Below are positions 63,262 through 64,000 of a DNA stretch of 64,000 bases, one piece after another (within the stretch, counting starts at the first letter, position 1; every line of letters begins with the position of its first letter). The stretch spans positions 124,001-188,000 of the forward strand of contig NZ_FZNM01000006.1 of the NCBI RefSeq assembly GCF_900188295.1, written 5' to 3'. The notes beneath the pieces are model-generated. The model worked only from the letters and a program-made list of their open reading frames with translations. It ran no database searches and was not told where the DNA came from. Source of the DNA: Paracoccus sediminis. GTDB taxonomy: Bacteria > Pseudomonadota > Alphaproteobacteria > Rhodobacterales > Rhodobacteraceae. The position numbers were made by a program, and so were the translations under genes.

Positions 63262-63681
63262 ATGGCACTGGCCGACCCCCGGCTGATCGGACCCCGCCCG
63301 CATCTGGGCGTCGGCTGGGCCTTCCCGGTCCGCCCGGTTGGCGGCCGCCTAGGCTATGCGCGCTACGAGGAGGATGTCGAGCAGGCCATCGAGATCATCC
63401 TGCGCACCAATCCGGGCGAACGGGTCATGCTGCCCGGCTTTGGCGCCGGCCTGCGCCGGTTCCTGTTCGCGCCGAACGGCGCCGTCACCCACGGCCGGGT
63501 CGAGGAGGCGGTGCGCAACGCGCTGATCGACCAGGAACCGCGCATCACTGTCGAGCGTGTGACCGCCCTTGCTGCCGAGGACGAGCCGAACCTGATGCGG
63601 ATCGAGATCGACTATGTCGTCCGCCGCTCCAATGCCTTCTTCAACCTCGTCTATCCCTTCTACCTGACCGAGGCGGACTGA
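63262..63681 (+). CDS. Baseplate wedge protein gp25/GPW type (Afp9-like)
   Basis: A protein of 139 residues, ATG at 63262. The gp25-like core is YARYEEDVEQAIEIILRTNP, GERVMLPGFGAGLRRFLFAP, RVEEAVRNALIDQEPRITVE, a close fit to the T4 gp25/P2 gpW family that nucleates sheath polymerisation at the baseplate. Standard length. Confidence 0.92.
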   Translation: MALADPRLIGPRPHLGVGWAFPVRPVGGRLGYARYEEDVEQAIEIILRTNPGERVMLPGFGAGLRRFLFAPNGAVTHGRVEEAVRNALIDQEPRITVERVTALAAEDEPNLMRIEIDYVVRRSNAFFNLVYPFYLTEAD

Positions 63682-63684
63682 GCC

Positions 63685-64000
63685 ATGCCGCTGACCCCTC
63701 CCACCGTCGCCGACCTGACCTTTGCCACCGTCGAGCCGATGCTGCGCGAGCGCATCCCCATCGTCGCGCCGGAATGGACCGATCACAATGCGTCTGACCC
63801 CGGCATCGCCCTGATCCAGCTTTTCGCGCATCTGTCCGAACAGCTGGGCTATCGCCTGAACCGGGTACCCGAAAAGACCTATGTCGAATTCCTGCGGCTG
63901 GTGGGCGTGACGCTGGCCCCGGCGCGCGCCGCCCGGACCCGCATCGCCTTCACGCTGGCCAAGCCCGGCGAGGCTCAGGGCGTGCTGGTCCCGGCGGGCA
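63685..64000 (+). CDS. Baseplate J-like protein (Afp11-like), 3' end beyond window
   Basis: The first 105 residues are present, ATG at 63685. TDHNASDPGIALIQLFAHLS and GYRLNRVPEKTYVEFLRLVG match the opening of the eCIS baseplate J/gp6-like protein, which forms the baseplate ring. The full length is usually 600-1000 residues, so the cluster continues past 64000, where tail fibre, further baseplate and cargo genes are expected. Confidence 0.85.
   Translation, partial: MPLTPPTVADLTFATVEPMLRERIPIVAPEWTDHNASDPGIALIQLFAHLSEQLGYRLNRVPEKTYVEFLRLVGVTLAPARAARTRIAFTLAKPGEAQGVLVPAG

Noticed and set aside
49774-64000. Cluster could be a prophage tail or a type VI secretion system
   Set aside because: No capsid, terminase, integrase or lysis genes, and no TssJLM; presence of DUF4255, the AAA+ ATPase, LysM adaptor and DUF4150 points to eCIS.

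Overview
The window reads as chromosome of a high-GC alphaproteobacterium of the Rhodobacterales, most like Paracoccus. Grounds: the phaZ/phaC/phaP/phaR arrangement of the polyhydroxybutyrate (PHB) cycle, the monomeric isocitrate dehydrogenase, an infC gene with a non-AUG start, FATGUY response regulators with an HWE kinase, and codon use throughout. This is inference from gene content; no 16S rRNA is present.

Layout. 1-8.2 kb is housekeeping: the 5' part of pheT, a secreted PPC-repeat protein, a TM2 protein, infC, an alanine-rich membrane-anchored protein, a glycosyltransferase-like protein and icd. 8.3-14.1 kb holds a TauE-type exporter, a fumarylpyruvate-hydrolase-like enzyme and a two-permease SsuABC/TauABC-like importer, facing a divergent GntR regulator. 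14.6-20.2 kb has tRNA-Ser(GGA), the PHB genes and a stress-type flavin-binding-like protein with a canonical general-stress promoter. 20.2-24.4 kb has two overlapping hydrolases, thrS and a cold-shock gene with a strong terminator. 24.8-32.7 kb has a NarL-type two-component pair divergent from a 1828-residue heme peroxidase carrying RTX repeats.

32.8-34.9 kb is a gene graveyard: relics of a glycine-betaine-type permease, a PucR-like regulator and a frameshifted vapBC toxin-antitoxin pair. 35.0-38.8 kb is a hydantoin/allantoin-type locus (two racemase-family proteins, an NCS1 permease and a GntR regulator). 39.2-47.8 kb is a stress-signalling island: a multi-PAS HWE kinase, two FATGUY receivers, an EcfG-like sigma factor flanked by two very small NepR-like proteins, and a manganese catalase behind an EcfG-type promoter. 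A DUF4142-like exported protein and a patatin-like lipase follow.

From 49.8 kb to the right edge lies most of an extracellular contractile injection system (eCIS, phage-tail-like, Afp/PVC type). It has an AAA+ ATPase, a DUF4255 tail terminator, two sheaths, two tubes, a LysM tube-baseplate adaptor, a small Afp6-like protein, a split hub and spike, a frameshifted DUF2169-like protein, a DUF4150 PAAR-like tip, gp25 and the start of baseplate J. The rest of the cluster, including any fibre or toxin cargo, lies beyond the window. This cluster and the general-stress circuit, with at least three matching promoters, are the most interesting content.
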